Positions 32,875 to 41,299 of a stretch of DNA of 64,000 nucleotides are shown here, one piece after another (within the stretch, counting starts at the first letter, position 1; every line of letters starts with the position of its first letter). The DNA is from Saccharothrix sp. NRRL B-16314 (lineage in GTDB: Bacteria > Actinomycetota > Actinomycetes > Mycobacteriales > Pseudonocardiaceae): positions 62,001 to 126,000 of the forward strand of contig NZ_JNXC01000004.1 in the NCBI RefSeq assembly GCF_000716595.1, read 5' to 3'. The notes beneath the pieces were generated by a model, which worked only from the letters and a program-made list of their open reading frames with translations, was not told where the DNA came from and searched no databases. A program made the position numbers and the translations under genes.

Positions 32875-34160
32875 CAGCCCCTCCTCGACAGCATGTCGGT
32901 GGTCGAACGGCCCCGGTGGTAGGGCACGACGACGGTCCGACCGCCCCAGCCCGCCACGAGGTCCGCTTCCGGCAGCGACTCGACGGAGTAGTCGCCGCCC
33001 TTGACCCACACGTCCGGTCGCAGGTCGGCGAGGACGCGTTCCGGCGTGTCGTCCTCGAACACCACCACGTCGTCCACGCAGCCCAGCGCGCGCAGCACCT
33101 CGATCCGGTCCTGCTGCCCGGTGACGGGACGTTCCGGGCCCTTGAGCCGGCGCACCGACGAGTCCGAGTTCAGGCACACGACCAGGCAGTCGCCGAGCGC
33201 CCGCGCGGCGCGCAACGTCCGGACGTGGCCCGCGTGCAGCAGGTCGAAGCACCCGCCGGTCGCGACGACCACACCACCGCGCGCCCGCACGGAGTCCACT
33301 GTGGACACCGGATCGACGTGCCGGAAGCCGGACGCGCCGCCGCACCGCAGGAACTCGGCCGCCGACGTCACCGCGTCGGCGACCGCGTCGTCCATCGCCG
33401 CGCCGCGCATGAGCCGCACCGCGACGGTCACCGCGAACCGGTCGCCCGCGCCGCACGGGTCGACCACGGGGACGCTGGGTGCGGGCACGGCGACCGGCAC
33501 ACCGCCGCCGTGCAGCAGCGCGCCGCCCGCACCGAGCGTCACCACGACCGCCCGCGCCCGCCACCGCTCACGCAGCACCCCCAGCGCGTCCATCGGGTCG
33601 CCGCACCCGCTGAGCGCCCTGGCCTCGGCCGCGTTCGGCGTCACCAGCCGCGCGCCGGGCACCGGCTCCGGGCCGCGCGGGTGCGGATCCCACACCACCG
33701 GGCGGCGGGCGAGCACGCCGCGCAGCCGTTCGTCGCGCGTCAACCCTCGCCCGTAGTCGGACACGAGCACGTAGTCCGCCTCCAGCACCGCGTCCAGCAT
33801 GTCGTCGGTGGCCCGCGGTGCGCCGGAACCGCCGCCGCGGTCCAGCCGGGCGATCGACTGGGCGCCGCACCGCAGCCGCGTCTTGACCGACGTCGGCACG
33901 GGCGACGGCCCGAGCACGCACGGCACGTGCGCCAGTTCGTCCCTCAGCCGCTGCCCGTCCTCGTCGTCGGCCACCGCGCTGACCAGCGTCACGTCCACCC
34001 CGTCCGCCACCGCCAACGCGGCGGCCAGGCCCGCGCCACCCGGCCGGACGCGCTCCTCCGCCACGTCCAGCACCGGCGCCGGCGCGTCCGGGCACAACCG
34101 CTCGGCGCTGCCCAGCACGTCGACGTCGAGCAGCGAATCGCCCACGACGACCAGCTTCAC
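32874..34160 (-). CDS. hldE: Bifunctional heptose 7-phosphate kinase / heptose 1-phosphate adenylyltransferase
   Basis: A 428-residue fusion protein, the same order as E. coli HldE. Residues 1-285 are a PfkB-type kinase (VVVGDSLLDVDVLG, SDYGRGLTRDERL, LVTPNAAEARALSG and the catalytic loop DPCGAGDRFAVTVAVRL). Residues about 300-428 are a cytidylyltransferase-fold domain (ATGGCFDLLHAGHVRTLRAA with the HxGH motif, and VVCLNSDSSVRRLKG). It should phosphorylate D-glycero-D-manno-heptose 7-phosphate and then transfer AMP to heptose 1-phosphate. GTG 34160 overlaps the gmhA stop (GTGA). With gmhA and gmhB the ADP-heptose route is complete. Confidence 0.9.
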   Translation of the reverse strand: MKLVVVGDSLLDVDVLGSAERLCPDAPAPVLDVAEERVRPGGAGLAAALAVADGVDVTLVSAVADDEDGQRLRDELAHVPCVLGPSPVPTSVKTRLRCGAQSIARLDRGGGSGAPRATDDMLDAVLEADYVLVSDYGRGLTRDERLRGVLARRPVVWDPHPRGPEPVPGARLVTPNAAEARALSGCGDPMDALGVLRERWRARAVVVTLGAGGALLHGGGVPVAVPAPSVPVVDPCGAGDRFAVTVAVRLMRGAAMDDAVADAVTSAAEFLRCGGASGFRHVDPVSTVDSVRARGGVVVATGGCFDLLHAGHVRTLRAARALGDCLVVCLNSDSSVRRLKGPERPVTGQQDRIEVLRALGCVDDVVVFEDDTPERVLADLRPDVWVKGGDYSVESLPEADLVAGWGGRTVVVPYHRGRSTTDMLSRRG

Positions 34161-34732
34161 GACACCCTCCGTTCCGATGCCGGCAGGGCCGCCTCGAACG
34201 CCGCGCACAGCGCGTGGACGGCGACCAGTTGCGCTTCCTGGACGTTCGCCGGGTCGCCCGGCAGCGCCAGCACCTCGTCCGCCACCTCGGCCAGCGGGTT
34301 CGGGGTGGGGCCGGTCATCGCCCACACGTGCGCGCCCGCCACCCTGGCCGCCTTCGCCGCCTCGATCAGGTTCGGGCTGCGCCCGCTGGTGGACAGCAGC
34401 ACCACCACGTCCTGCGGACGGGCGTGCGCGGTGACCTGGCGGGCGAACACCTGGTCGTAGCCGTAGTCGTTGCCGATCGCGGTGACGCTGGACGACTCGG
34501 CGCACAGCGCGATCGCGGAGAACGGCCGCCGGTCGTCCCGGAACCGGCCGACGAGTTCGGCGGTCAGGTGCTGCGCCTCGGCGGCCGAACCGCCGTTGCC
34601 CGCCGCGAGGAGCCGTCCGCCGTCGGTGAGCCGACGGGCCAGCACGCCGCCCCACCGGGTGAGCCTCGGCGCCTGGGCGCGCAAACCGGCCAACGACTGC
34701 GCCAGTCCGTTCAAGTGGGTCTCGACGGTCAT
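34157..34732 (-). CDS. gmhA: Phosphoheptose isomerase (SIS domain)
   Basis: A 191-residue single SIS-domain protein: [20 protein letters not shown], then [35 protein letters not shown] and [19 protein letters not shown]. This is the GmhA pattern, which converts sedoheptulose 7-phosphate to D-glycero-D-manno-heptose 7-phosphate. DiaA-like SIS proteins look similar, but the hldE neighbour settles the choice. It overlaps genes on both sides by 4 bases. Confidence 0.9.
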   Translation of the reverse strand: MTVETHLNGLAQSLAGLRAQAPRLTRWGGVLARRLTDGGRLLAAGNGGSAAEAQHLTAELVGRFRDDRRPFSAIALCAESSSVTAIGNDYGYDQVFARQVTAHARPQDVVVLLSTSGRSPNLIEAAKAARVAGAHVWAMTGPTPNPLAEVADEVLALPGDPANVQEAQLVAVHALCAAFEAALPASERRVS

Positions 34733-35934
34733 CGCGCGCCTCCCACGGCCACGGCCTGCTCCACCGTGACCAGCTCGTAGACGCGTTCGGTGTCCTCCGC
34801 GACCCGGTCCCACGTGTAGCGCACGCCGACCCGGTCGAGACCCGCGATGCCGCACGCCTCCCGGCGGGCCCGGTCGACCAGCAGCGAGTGCAGCGCTCGG
34901 GACAGCGCCGCCGGGTCGCGCGGCGGCACGAGCACGCCCGTGACGCCGTCCACCACGGTGTCGGTCAGGCCGCCGACCGCACTGGCCACCACGGGCACAC
35001 CGCAGGCCATGGCCTCCAGCGGCACGATGCCGAACGGCTCGTACCAGGGCACGCACGCCACCACGTCCGCCGAGCGCAGCAGCTCGGGCATCGCGTCCCG
35101 CGAGACCTGGCCCGCCAGCACCAGCCGGTGCCGCACGCCGACGCGCTCCGCGTGCGCCGCCAGCCGCTGCGCCTCCGGGTCGGTGTCGACGTCGACCGGA
35201 CCGCCCGCGATCACCAGCTCGGCGTCCGGCAGCGAGCGCAGAGTCGTGATCAGGTCCTGGAAACCCTTGCGCGGCACCAACCTGCCGACGGACACGATGC
35301 GGTACGGGTACCGGCGCCGGTCGCTCGGGCCCTCCGGTCGGAAGCGGTCCGGGTCCACCCCGCACGGCACCACGGAGATCCGCTGCCGCCGGACGCCCAT
35401 GCGCATCAGCTCGGTCACCTCGTCGTCACAGGTCGCGGCGATCCGGTCGGCCTCCCGCCCGATCATCCGCTCGATCCCGATCCGCTGCGGGGGGCTGGTG
35501 TCGTCGACGCCCTGGTGGCGGCGCTTCACCGTGCCCAGCGCGTGGTAGGTCTGCACGACCGGCACCCCCGCCTTGCGCGCGGCGAGCACCGACGCCAAGC
35601 CGGACATCCAGAAGTGCGCGTGCACGACGTCGGGCCGCTCGTCGTACCACTGCTGCTCGAGGAACCGGGCGAACTCGCCCATGTGCGGCAGCAGCTCGTC
35701 CTTGGGCACCGAGCACTCCGGGCCGGCGGGCACGTGCACCACGTCGTAGCCCTGTTCGGTGCGCACCCGCTCGGGCAGCGCCGGGTCGTCGCGGCGGGTG
35801 TAGACCACGACGTCGTGGCCGCGTGCCGACAGCGCCGCGGACAACGCGGCCACGTGCACGTTCTGCCCGCCGGCGTCGACACCGCCCAGGGCGGCCAACG
35901 GGCCGGCGTGTTCGGACACCATGGCGATCCTCAT
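34729..35934 (-). CDS. Glycosyltransferase family 4
   Basis: A 401-residue GT-B enzyme. The N-terminal acceptor domain begins [20 protein letters not shown] and has [19 protein letters not shown] and [19 protein letters not shown]; the donor domain has [30 protein letters not shown] and the E-x7-E motif in [18 protein letters not shown]. It resembles sucrose-phosphate-synthase-like and MshA-like GT4 enzymes. Donor and acceptor unknown. ATG 35934 overlaps the previous gene stop (ATGA) and the gene ends inside gmhA. Confidence 0.92.
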   Translation of the reverse strand: MRIAMVSEHAGPLAALGGVDAGGQNVHVAALSAALSARGHDVVVYTRRDDPALPERVRTEQGYDVVHVPAGPECSVPKDELLPHMGEFARFLEQQWYDERPDVVHAHFWMSGLASVLAARKAGVPVVQTYHALGTVKRRHQGVDDTSPPQRIGIERMIGREADRIAATCDDEVTELMRMGVRRQRISVVPCGVDPDRFRPEGPSDRRRYPYRIVSVGRLVPRKGFQDLITTLRSLPDAELVIAGGPVDVDTDPEAQRLAAHAERVGVRHRLVLAGQVSRDAMPELLRSADVVACVPWYEPFGIVPLEAMACGVPVVASAVGGLTDTVVDGVTGVLVPPRDPAALSRALHSLLVDRARREACGIAGLDRVGVRYTWDRVAEDTERVYELVTVEQAVAVGGAR

Positions 35935-36824
35935 CGGCTCACTCCTGTCAGCAACCGGTCCCAACTCCGCAGGAATGCGTCGAGCCCGTACCGGGCCAGG
36001 GCGAACTCCCTGGCCTGCTTGCCCTTGTGCCTGGCCAGCGCCGGGTCCTCGACCAGCTCGGCCACGGCCCGCACCAGCTCCTCCACGTCGGTGGACACCA
36101 CACCCGCCTCCGGTGGGACGGCACGCGCCACCTCGGTGCACGCCAACGCCACCACGGGCATCGCCAGGTGCATCGCCTCGATCAGCGACAGCCCCAACGA
36201 CGTCCACCGCACCGGGTGCAGGTAGAGACGGCGCAGCGCCAGTTCCCGGTGCAGCGACTCCAGGTCGTGGTCGCCCCGGCCCATGTCGCCCAACCTGCGG
36301 GTGCGCATGCCGTAGACGTCCAGCGGCGCCGCTTCGGCGAACCTCGGCAGGAGGTCCGTGCCGACCGCCCGGCCGCGGCGAACGGGGTCGTTGACCACCA
36401 CGGCGGCACGGGGCAGCTCACCCGTGTACTGCGGACCCGGGTCCACCACGCCGTGCTCGACGACCACCGTGCGCGTGGTGCCGCAATCCCACATCAGGTC
36501 GTTGAAGTGGGTGACGTGGACGATCGTGCCGTCCCAGTCCTTGAGCGGGTGCACCTGGTTCGGGTACTTCGGCGTGTTGTGCTCCAGGTAGACCACCGGG
36601 ATGCCGGCGGGCACCAGACCGATCTCGGCCGGGCGTTGCAGCACGGCGACGTCCGCCCCCACGTCGGGAAGAGCGGCTTCGGCCACCTGGACTTCGCGTG
36701 CGGCGGGCCAGTCGCGGCCGGCCAACCCGATGCCGGAGGGTGGCCCGGGGATCAGGTACTCGTGCGTGCCCCGGACGAACGCGTTCGTCCACGAGCCGTG
36801 CACGTGCCACAGCAGGATCTTCAC
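35931..36824 (-). CDS. Glycosyltransferase, GT-B fold (GT1/GT4-like)
   Basis: A 297-residue protein from GTG 36824. The donor half is recognisable: [20 protein letters not shown] with the E-x7-type motif, and a C-terminal helix segment [20 protein letters not shown]. The N-terminal part has [20 protein letters not shown] and [16 protein letters not shown]. It is shorter than most GT4 enzymes. Function in the heptose operon as a sugar transferase is inferred. It overlaps both neighbours by 4 bases. Confidence 0.82.
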   Translation of the reverse strand: MKILLWHVHGSWTNAFVRGTHEYLIPGPPSGIGLAGRDWPAAREVQVAEAALPDVGADVAVLQRPAEIGLVPAGIPVVYLEHNTPKYPNQVHPLKDWDGTIVHVTHFNDLMWDCGTTRTVVVEHGVVDPGPQYTGELPRAAVVVNDPVRRGRAVGTDLLPRFAEAAPLDVYGMRTRRLGDMGRGDHDLESLHRELALRRLYLHPVRWTSLGLSLIEAMHLAMPVVALACTEVARAVPPEAGVVSTDVEELVRAVAELVEDPALARHKGKQAREFALARYGLDAFLRSWDRLLTGVSR

Positions 36825-37813
36825 GTCCGCACCCCCACTAGATCGGCGACGGCGGCGACGACCTGGTCGGGCGTCACCAGGTTCAGGCACGGATGACCGG
36901 GCACCGGGCACTCCCGCGCGCGGGAGTCGCGGCACGGCGCGTCCTGGTCTCCCAGCAGCACGTGCGGCCCGTGAGGCGCCCACCTGCCGGCGGGCACGAC
37001 AGGCGCGAACAGCGACACGACGGGCGTTCCGACGGCGGCGGCGAGGTGCGCCGGCCCCGTGTTGCCGACCACCACCGCGTCCGCGCGGGCCAGCAGCCCG
37101 GCCAGTTCGGCGAACGTGGTCCGGCCGCCGAGGTCGACGCCGTCGGTGCCCGCCACGTACCCGGTCAGCGCCGTCTCGCCCGGCCCGCCGGTCACCAGGA
37201 CGCGGTGCCCGGCTTCGGCGAGGGCGGTCACGGCCTGGGCACACCGTTGCGGCGCCCACGCCCGTGCGGGCACGGAGGCACCGGGGTGCAGGACCACGTA
37301 CGGCCCGATCTCGCCCGTCGGCGGCGGGGTGGTGATCGCCAACCTGCCGTCGTCGCCCGGTGGCAGCTCGAAACCGGCGGCGCGTGCGACTTCCAGCGTG
37401 CGTTCGGCTTCCGGGATGTCCGGGTCCTCGCGCAGCCGGACGTCCACCAGCGACCCCGGGTAGTCGGTGGACCGGGCCACGACCTTCGGCACGCCGGCGA
37501 GCTTGAGCAGCAGCGCGAGCGGCAGCGGGCTCTGGTGGAACGACGTGAGGATCAGCGCGACGTCGGCGCGAATCCCCTTGAGCAGAGCCACGATCCCTTC
37601 GATGTCGGGTGTCCGGACTTCCGGCGCGGGATGCGAGATCCACGGGCAGTCCCAGCGCACCACCCGTTGCACACCGGGCAGCAGCGCCGCCGCCTGCGCG
37701 CCGGAATACCCGCACAGCAGCACGACTCCGCCCGCGTTCGCGGCGGCACGGACCGCCGGACCGGCGAGCAACACGTCGCCGTCGCTGTCGAGCCTCGCCA
37801 CGAGTGTCCTCAC
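36821..37813 (-). CDS. Glycosyltransferase family 9 (ADP-heptose-type heptosyltransferase)
   Basis: A 330-residue GT9 enzyme from GTG 37813. It has TLVARLDSDGDVLLAGPAVR at the start (the family usually has LGDxxL; here DGDVLLAG), LTSFHQSPLPLALLLKLAG, VVLHPGASVPARAWAPQR and the donor-site VVGNTGPAHLAAAVGTPVVS with LFAPVVPAGRW. A cysteine-rich tail (CRDSRARECPVPGHPC) is typical of actinobacterial members. It is the obvious user of the ADP-heptose made by this operon. It overlaps both neighbours by 4 bases. Confidence 0.9.
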   Translation of the reverse strand: MRTLVARLDSDGDVLLAGPAVRAAANAGGVVLLCGYSGAQAAALLPGVQRVVRWDCPWISHPAPEVRTPDIEGIVALLKGIRADVALILTSFHQSPLPLALLLKLAGVPKVVARSTDYPGSLVDVRLREDPDIPEAERTLEVARAAGFELPPGDDGRLAITTPPPTGEIGPYVVLHPGASVPARAWAPQRCAQAVTALAEAGHRVLVTGGPGETALTGYVAGTDGVDLGGRTTFAELAGLLARADAVVVGNTGPAHLAAAVGTPVVSLFAPVVPAGRWAPHGPHVLLGDQDAPCRDSRARECPVPGHPCLNLVTPDQVVAAVADLVGVRT

Positions 37814-38325
37814 AGGACCATCCCCAACGCGGACGTGAGATCCGTCGCCGTGCGGGGCGCGCGCTCGACCTCTTCGGGCCGGGTCTGCGGTGTGGGCACG
37901 AGGATCGGGACGGCACCCGCCGCGAGCGCGGCGTCGACGTCCGCCCCGATGTCACCGATGAAGTAGGTGCGCTCGGGCCGCGCTCGGATCACCCGGCACG
38001 CCCGGAGGATCATGGTGGGCGCGGGTTTGCGGCAGCCACAGCCGTCATCGGGGTGGTGCGGGCACACCTGCCAGGTGCCGAACGGGCCGAGCAGGTCCTC
38101 GACCCTCGCGTTCACCGCGTCGACCTCGGCGGTGGTGAGCAGACCCCGACCGACACCGGACTGGTTGCTGACGACTCCCGTGCGCACACCGCGAGCGCGC
38201 AGCGCCCGCAGGACCTCGCGCGCCCCGGGCATCGGCCGCACCCGCTCCGGGTCGCCGTTGTAGGGCACGTCGCTGATGAGCGTGCCGTCGCGGTCGAAGA
38301 GAACCGCGTCGGGGTACTGGTCCAC
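37810..38325 (-). CDS. gmhB: D,D-heptose 1,7-bisphosphate phosphatase (HAD-IIIA)
   Basis: A 171-residue HAD-IIIA phosphatase. Motif I is VLFDRDGTLISDVPYNGDP, motif II VVSNQSGVG, motif III Lys in GCRKPAPTM, and motif IV YFIGDIGADVDAA. A zinc loop CPHHPDDGCGC (Cys/His/Cys/Cys) is the hallmark of the GmhB/histidinol-phosphatase group. With gmhA and hldE in the same operon it should remove the 7-phosphate. It is the first gene of the eight-gene operon. GTG 38325 has no strong ribosome site, and a GGCTAA box ends exactly nine bases before it. Confidence 0.9.
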   Translation of the reverse strand: MDQYPDAVLFDRDGTLISDVPYNGDPERVRPMPGAREVLRALRARGVRTGVVSNQSGVGRGLLTTAEVDAVNARVEDLLGPFGTWQVCPHHPDDGCGCRKPAPTMILRACRVIRARPERTYFIGDIGADVDAALAAGAVPILVPTPQTRPEEVERAPRTATDLTSALGMVL

Positions 38326-38334
38326 AGAGGAGAG

Positions 38335-38359
38335 TTAGCCGGTGGGACCGGAAGCAAAC
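38335..38359 (-). promoter_or_regulatory. Variant SigB/SigF-type promoter for heptose operon
   Basis: On the minus strand GTTTG (38355-38359), 14 bases, GGCTAA (38335-38340), then exactly nine bases to GTG 38325. The -10 differs from GGGTAN at one position, but the spacing matches the other leaderless units. Confidence 0.42.
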
Positions 38360-38407
38360 ACATCCCGGCAAACCGCCGCCCGCCGTCACCCCGATGTGGG
38401 TGGAGAC

Positions 38408-38434
38408 GTGTGTGGACACCGCGCCGGCGGGTAC
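38408..38434 (+). promoter_or_regulatory. SigB/SigF-type promoter with leader, for SRPBCC gene
   Basis: GTGTG (38408-38412), 16 bases, GGGTAC (38429-38434). The start GTG 38476 lies 41 bases downstream, with a GAAGGAGAGG ribosome site, so this is a leadered version of the same box. Confidence 0.55.
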
Positions 38435-38475
38435 CCCGGTGTCGAGTTCGATCCCCGAAGGAGAGGTTGTTTGCA

Positions 38476-38994
38476 GTGACGACGATCGAGAAGTCCGTGG
38501 ACGTCGAGGTCCCGGTCACCACCGCGTACAACCAGTGGACGCAGTTCGAGTCGTTCCCGCAGTTCATGGAGGGCGTCGAGCGCATCACGCAGGTGACACC
38601 GACCCGCACCCACTGGGTCACCAAGATCGGTGGGGTGACGAGGGAGTTCGACGCGGAGATCACCGAACAGCACCCCGACGAGCGGGTGGCGTGGCACACC
38701 GTGGACGGCCCGCCGCAGGGCGGCGTGGTGACGTTCCACCGGCTCGACGCCCGGACGACGCGCGTGCACGTGCAGATGGAGTACGAACCGCAGACGCTCA
38801 CCGAGAAGGCCGGTGCGGCGGTGGGCCTGGTGGACCACCGCGTGTCCGCCGACCTGGAGCGGTTCAAGGAGTTCATCGAGGGCCGTGGCAGCGAGACCGG
38901 CGGGTGGCGGGGCGACGTGAGCCGTGCGCCGCAGGCCGGTGAGACGCGCCACGACCTGCCGGACGCCGGCCGCCCGGGTGACCCGCTGCGCTGA
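38476..38994 (+). CDS. SRPBCC (polyketide cyclase/START-like) protein
   Basis: A 172-residue protein from GTG 38476. It has the coenzyme Q-binding/cyclase-like fold pattern: EKSVDVEVPVTTAYNQWTQF, ESFPQFMEGVERITQVTPT, then WTTK-like WVTKIGGVTREFDAEITEQ and HRLDARTTRVHVQMEY. Close actinobacterial relatives are stress-induced and of unknown ligand. The last 30 residues are a charged, disordered tail. It is followed by a strong bidirectional terminator. Confidence 0.88.
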   Translation: MTTIEKSVDVEVPVTTAYNQWTQFESFPQFMEGVERITQVTPTRTHWVTKIGGVTREFDAEITEQHPDERVAWHTVDGPPQGGVVTFHRLDARTTRVHVQMEYEPQTLTEKAGAAVGLVDHRVSADLERFKEFIEGRGSETGGWRGDVSRAPQAGETRHDLPDAGRPGDPLR

Positions 38995-39012
38995 TGCGCA
39001 GGCGGTTCGACC

Positions 39013-39060
39013 GCAAGCGAAAGGCCCGTGGACGTCGAGTCCCACGGGCCTTTCGCTTGC
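39013..39060. terminator. Strong bidirectional hairpin terminator
   Basis: A perfect 19-bp stem (39013-39031 pairs with 39042-39060: GCAAGCGAAAGGCCCGTGG and its complement) with a 10-base loop. AAAGG/CCTTT within the stem gives partial T-runs on both strands. It separates the SRPBCC gene from the convergent four-gene operon. Confidence 0.85.
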
Positions 39061-39064
39061 GCTT

Positions 39065-39125
39065 CGTGCTTTTGGGTGAGCCTTGTGCTTCTGGTCGTGT
39101 GCTTCCGGTCTTGTGCTTCCGGGTG
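39065..39125. repeat. Degenerate tandem repeat of a 14-base unit
   Basis: About four imperfect units of the form (T/C)GTGCTTC(T/C)GGTC(G/T) follow the terminator: CGTGCTTTTGGGTG, TGTGCTTCTGGTCG, TGTGCTTCCGGTCT, TGTGCTTCCGGGTG. The spacing between the first and second units is slightly longer. Confidence 0.7.
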
Positions 39126-39135
39126 ACGTCGAGAC

Positions 39136-39678
39136 CTAGCCGCTCCGCAGCCGGTCGAACAGCTGCCTGACCGACTGCCGCAACGCGGAGGCGGCGTCAC
39201 CGAGCAGCGAACCGACGTCACCGCCGCCCCGCGCGGGCCGCTCCTCCTCCCCCGCGTCCGGTTTACCGGCGACCGACGTCGGCGTCACGTCCTGGTCCAG
39301 CAGCTCGCGCAGCACTTCGAGCACCACCTCCGGGTGCCCGAGCGGGATCGGCGCGGCGAACGTCTGCACCGAGCTGATCAGCCCTTCGTGCCGCCGCACC
39401 AGGTCGCCCACCTCCGCGCCCGCCGCCGCGCCCGCCACCAGGTGCACGGGCACCCCGCGGTCGATGAACTCGGTCAGCACCTCGTCCACCTCGCGCCACG
39501 GCTCTTCCGTCGCGGGCAGCCGGCACCACATGACCTGGAGGTACTCGGTCAGCGGTCGCCACGTCCCGGGCAGGTCGCCGTGCCTGCCGACACCGGCCGG
39601 GTCGATGACGACCACCGCCGGCGCGTCGGGCGGCCCGGCCCACACCACGGACGGCCCCTCGGTCCTCTGCTGTTCCAT
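39136..39678 (-). CDS. Hypothetical protein with alpha/beta-hydrolase-like N-terminus
   Basis: A 180-residue protein. Segments AVVVIDPAGVGRHGDLPGTW, LTEYLQVMWCRLPATEEPW and VPVHLVAGAAAGAEVGDLVR resemble the strand-turn layout of a small alpha/beta hydrolase, but no GxSxG nucleophile elbow is present. The C-terminal 50 residues are charged and likely disordered. It is the last gene of a four-gene operon, 4 bases after the phosphoesterase gene. Function unknown. Confidence 0.65.
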   Translation of the reverse strand: MEQQRTEGPSVVWAGPPDAPAVVVIDPAGVGRHGDLPGTWRPLTEYLQVMWCRLPATEEPWREVDEVLTEFIDRGVPVHLVAGAAAGAEVGDLVRRHEGLISSVQTFAAPIPLGHPEVVLEVLRELLDQDVTPTSVAGKPDAGEEERPARGGGDVGSLLGDAASALRQSVRQLFDRLRSG

Positions 39679-39682
39679 GCGA

Positions 39683-40411
39683 CTACACCTCCACTACGGC
39701 GGGTTCCACGCAGTAGACGGTGTATGCGGATCGGATGACCGGTTGTGCGACGTTGCGCACCCGCACGCCACCCGGTGTCATGCCGTGCTCCACGCCGAAG
39801 TGCGCGTGCCCGTGCACCGCCAAGTGCGTCCCGGTCGAGTCGATCGCCTCGCCCAGCAGGTAGGAGCCCAGGAACGGGTAGATCTCCGGCGGCTCGCCGC
39901 GCAGCGTGTCCGGCACGGGCGCGTAGTGCGTCAACGCCACCTTCACGTCGGTGTCGAGGCCGTCCAGCGCGGCTCGCAGGGAGTCGGCGATCTCGGTGGT
40001 GTGCCGGATGAACGCCTTCATCTCCTGCTCGCCGAACGCGCTGCCGCACTTGCCGGCGAACCCGCCGCCGAAGCCCTTCACCCCGGCGACGCCCAACGTG
40101 TGACCGTCCACGCCGACGGTGGCGGTCTCGCCCTCCAACACGGTGATGCCCCCGTCCCGGAGCACGGCGATCACCTCGTCCGAACGCTCGTCGTGGTGGT
40201 CGTGGTTGCCCAGCACGGCGACCACCGGCACGGCGAGGCCGCCGAACTCGTCGGCCACCACGCGCGCCTCGGCCACCGTGCCGTGCCTGGTCAGGTCACC
40301 GGCCAGCAGCAGCACGTCGGCCTGCTCGCCGAGCTGGTCCAGCGCGGGCCGCATCCGCCCGCGCGCGTCCTCGCCGAGGTGCACGTCACCGACGGCGGCG
40401 ATGCGGATCAT
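39683..40411 (-). CDS. Metallophosphoesterase
   Basis: A 242-residue calcineurin-like enzyme with all five metal-site motifs: AAVGDVHLGED, LLLAGDLTRHG, VLGNHDHHDERS, LTHYAP and VHGHAHFGVEHG. Two metal ions and a phosphoester substrate are expected. Cytosolic, no signal peptide. It follows the BON gene with a 4-base overlap (ATGA). Substrate unknown. Confidence 0.92.
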   Translation of the reverse strand: MIRIAAVGDVHLGEDARGRMRPALDQLGEQADVLLLAGDLTRHGTVAEARVVADEFGGLAVPVVAVLGNHDHHDERSDEVIAVLRDGGITVLEGETATVGVDGHTLGVAGVKGFGGGFAGKCGSAFGEQEMKAFIRHTTEIADSLRAALDGLDTDVKVALTHYAPVPDTLRGEPPEIYPFLGSYLLGEAIDSTGTHLAVHGHAHFGVEHGMTPGGVRVRNVAQPVIRSAYTVYCVEPAVVEV

Positions 40412-40656
40412 CGAAGCTCCTCTCGGCCGACCGGGGCGTCGGACGGCACCACCTTCACGTCGTCGAGCACGGTCAACTCCGGCGCCACGTCGTGGATCAC
40501 CGCTTCCAGCTCCGCGCGGCGTCCCGGACTGGCCACGTCACCGGACAGCAGCACGTGGTCGCCGCGCACCGTCACGCGCACGCCCAGTTCGGTGGTGCGC
40601 GGGTCTTCGGCCAGCGCTTGGCGCAGCCGGGCGGCGAGGTATTGCTCCGCGGTCAT
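40408..40656 (-). CDS. BON-domain protein
   Basis: An 82-residue protein consisting of one BON domain: EQYLAARLRQALAEDPRTTE, LGVRVTVRGDHVLLSGDVAS, PGRRAELEAVIHDVAPEL. BON domains bind membranes or phospholipids; here there is no signal peptide, so it would act in the cytosol. Start ATG 40656 shares a base with the stop of the nucleotidyltransferase gene (TGATG). Confidence 0.88.
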   Translation of the reverse strand: MTAEQYLAARLRQALAEDPRTTELGVRVTVRGDHVLLSGDVASPGRRAELEAVIHDVAPELTVLDDVKVVPSDAPVGREELR

Positions 40657-41225
40657 CAGGCGCTCCTCGTCAGCGAGCGGGGCAGGATGTCGAGGCGTTC
40701 GACGAGCACCAGGAACGCCTCGGCGTAGGGAGAGTGCTTGGTGGCTCCGCGGACGTGCTCCCAGTCGATCTGCTCGCGCAGGGCGCGGGCGAACGGCAGC
40801 AGTTCGCTGAAGTCGCAGCGGTGCCCGTCGAGGACCAGCAGCTTGCTGATCATCACCTCGGTCGCGGGCATCACCGGGAGGGTGACCGAGCCGACCGCCA
40901 GTTCCTCGGCCCGGCTCAGCGTCTCGTCGGTCACCGGGATCTCGTTCGGCCGGAACAGCAGGTCCACCAGCGAGTCGCCGTCGTAGACCTTCAGCAGCCA
41001 GTCCTCGGGCGGGTTGGCGGCGCGCATGCCGGCCTCCACCAGCGCGGTCACCGCCGGTCCGGCATCCTGTTCGCGCACCAGGATGTCCACGTCGTGTTCC
41101 GTCGCCGGTCCGCCTCGCGCGTACACCGCGCACCCGCCCGCGAGGGCGAACGGGATGTCGTGCGCGCGTAGCGCCTTGGCGACCTTCGTCAGGGTGCGCA
41201 GCAGCTCGTCTTGGACACCGCTCAT
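40656..41225 (-). CDS. Nucleotidyltransferase-fold protein (MNT/AbiEii-like)
   Basis: A 189-residue protein. The active-site region is FALAGGCAVYARGGPATEHD followed by VDILV, giving the GG...D-x-D pattern of minimal nucleotidyltransferases. The later part (VDLLFRPNEIPVTDETLSRA, EVMISKLLVLDGHRCDF) resembles actinobacterial proteins annotated as nucleotidyltransferases or AbiEii-type. No antitoxin partner of the AbiEi or HEPN kind is beside it, so a toxin-antitoxin role is not supported. It leads a four-gene operon behind a SigB-type box. Confidence 0.82.
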   Translation of the reverse strand: MSGVQDELLRTLTKVAKALRAHDIPFALAGGCAVYARGGPATEHDVDILVREQDAGPAVTALVEAGMRAANPPEDWLLKVYDGDSLVDLLFRPNEIPVTDETLSRAEELAVGSVTLPVMPATEVMISKLLVLDGHRCDFSELLPFARALREQIDWEHVRGATKHSPYAEAFLVLVERLDILPRSLTRSA

Positions 41226-41234
41226 GTGGGGTGA

Positions 41235-41260
41235 TTACCCGTCCGGGTCGATGTTCACAC
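41235..41260 (-). promoter_or_regulatory. SigB/SigF-type promoter, leaderless spacing, for nucleotidyltransferase operon
   Basis: On the minus strand GTGTG (41256-41260), 15 bases, GGGTAA (41235-41240), then exactly nine bases to ATG 41225. Confidence 0.58.
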
Positions 41261-41284
41261 GGCAGGTGGAGCCGGCGGCGGACG

Positions 41285-41290
41285 GGGTAG
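41285..41290 (+). promoter_or_regulatory. SigB/SigF-type -10 box, leaderless spacing, for DUF6480 gene
   Basis: GGGTAG ends exactly nine bases before ATG 41300. The -35 is weak (GGTGG region around 41265-41269). Confidence 0.5.
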
Positions 41291-41299
41291 CCCACGGGT

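Noticed and set aside
34157..34732. DiaA-type replication SIS protein instead of GmhA
   Set aside because: Sequence alone is ambiguous between these SIS groups, but hldE, gmhB and GT9 in the same operon decide for phosphoheptose isomerase.
38045..39221. Open frames on the minus strand crossing the terminator and the SRPBCC gene
   Set aside because: They run through a strong hairpin and repeat and have no recognisable domain.
40656..41225. AbiE-type or MNT-HEPN toxin-antitoxin system
   Set aside because: Only the nucleotidyltransferase fold is present; neighbours are BON, phosphoesterase and a hypothetical protein, not an antitoxin or HEPN partner.
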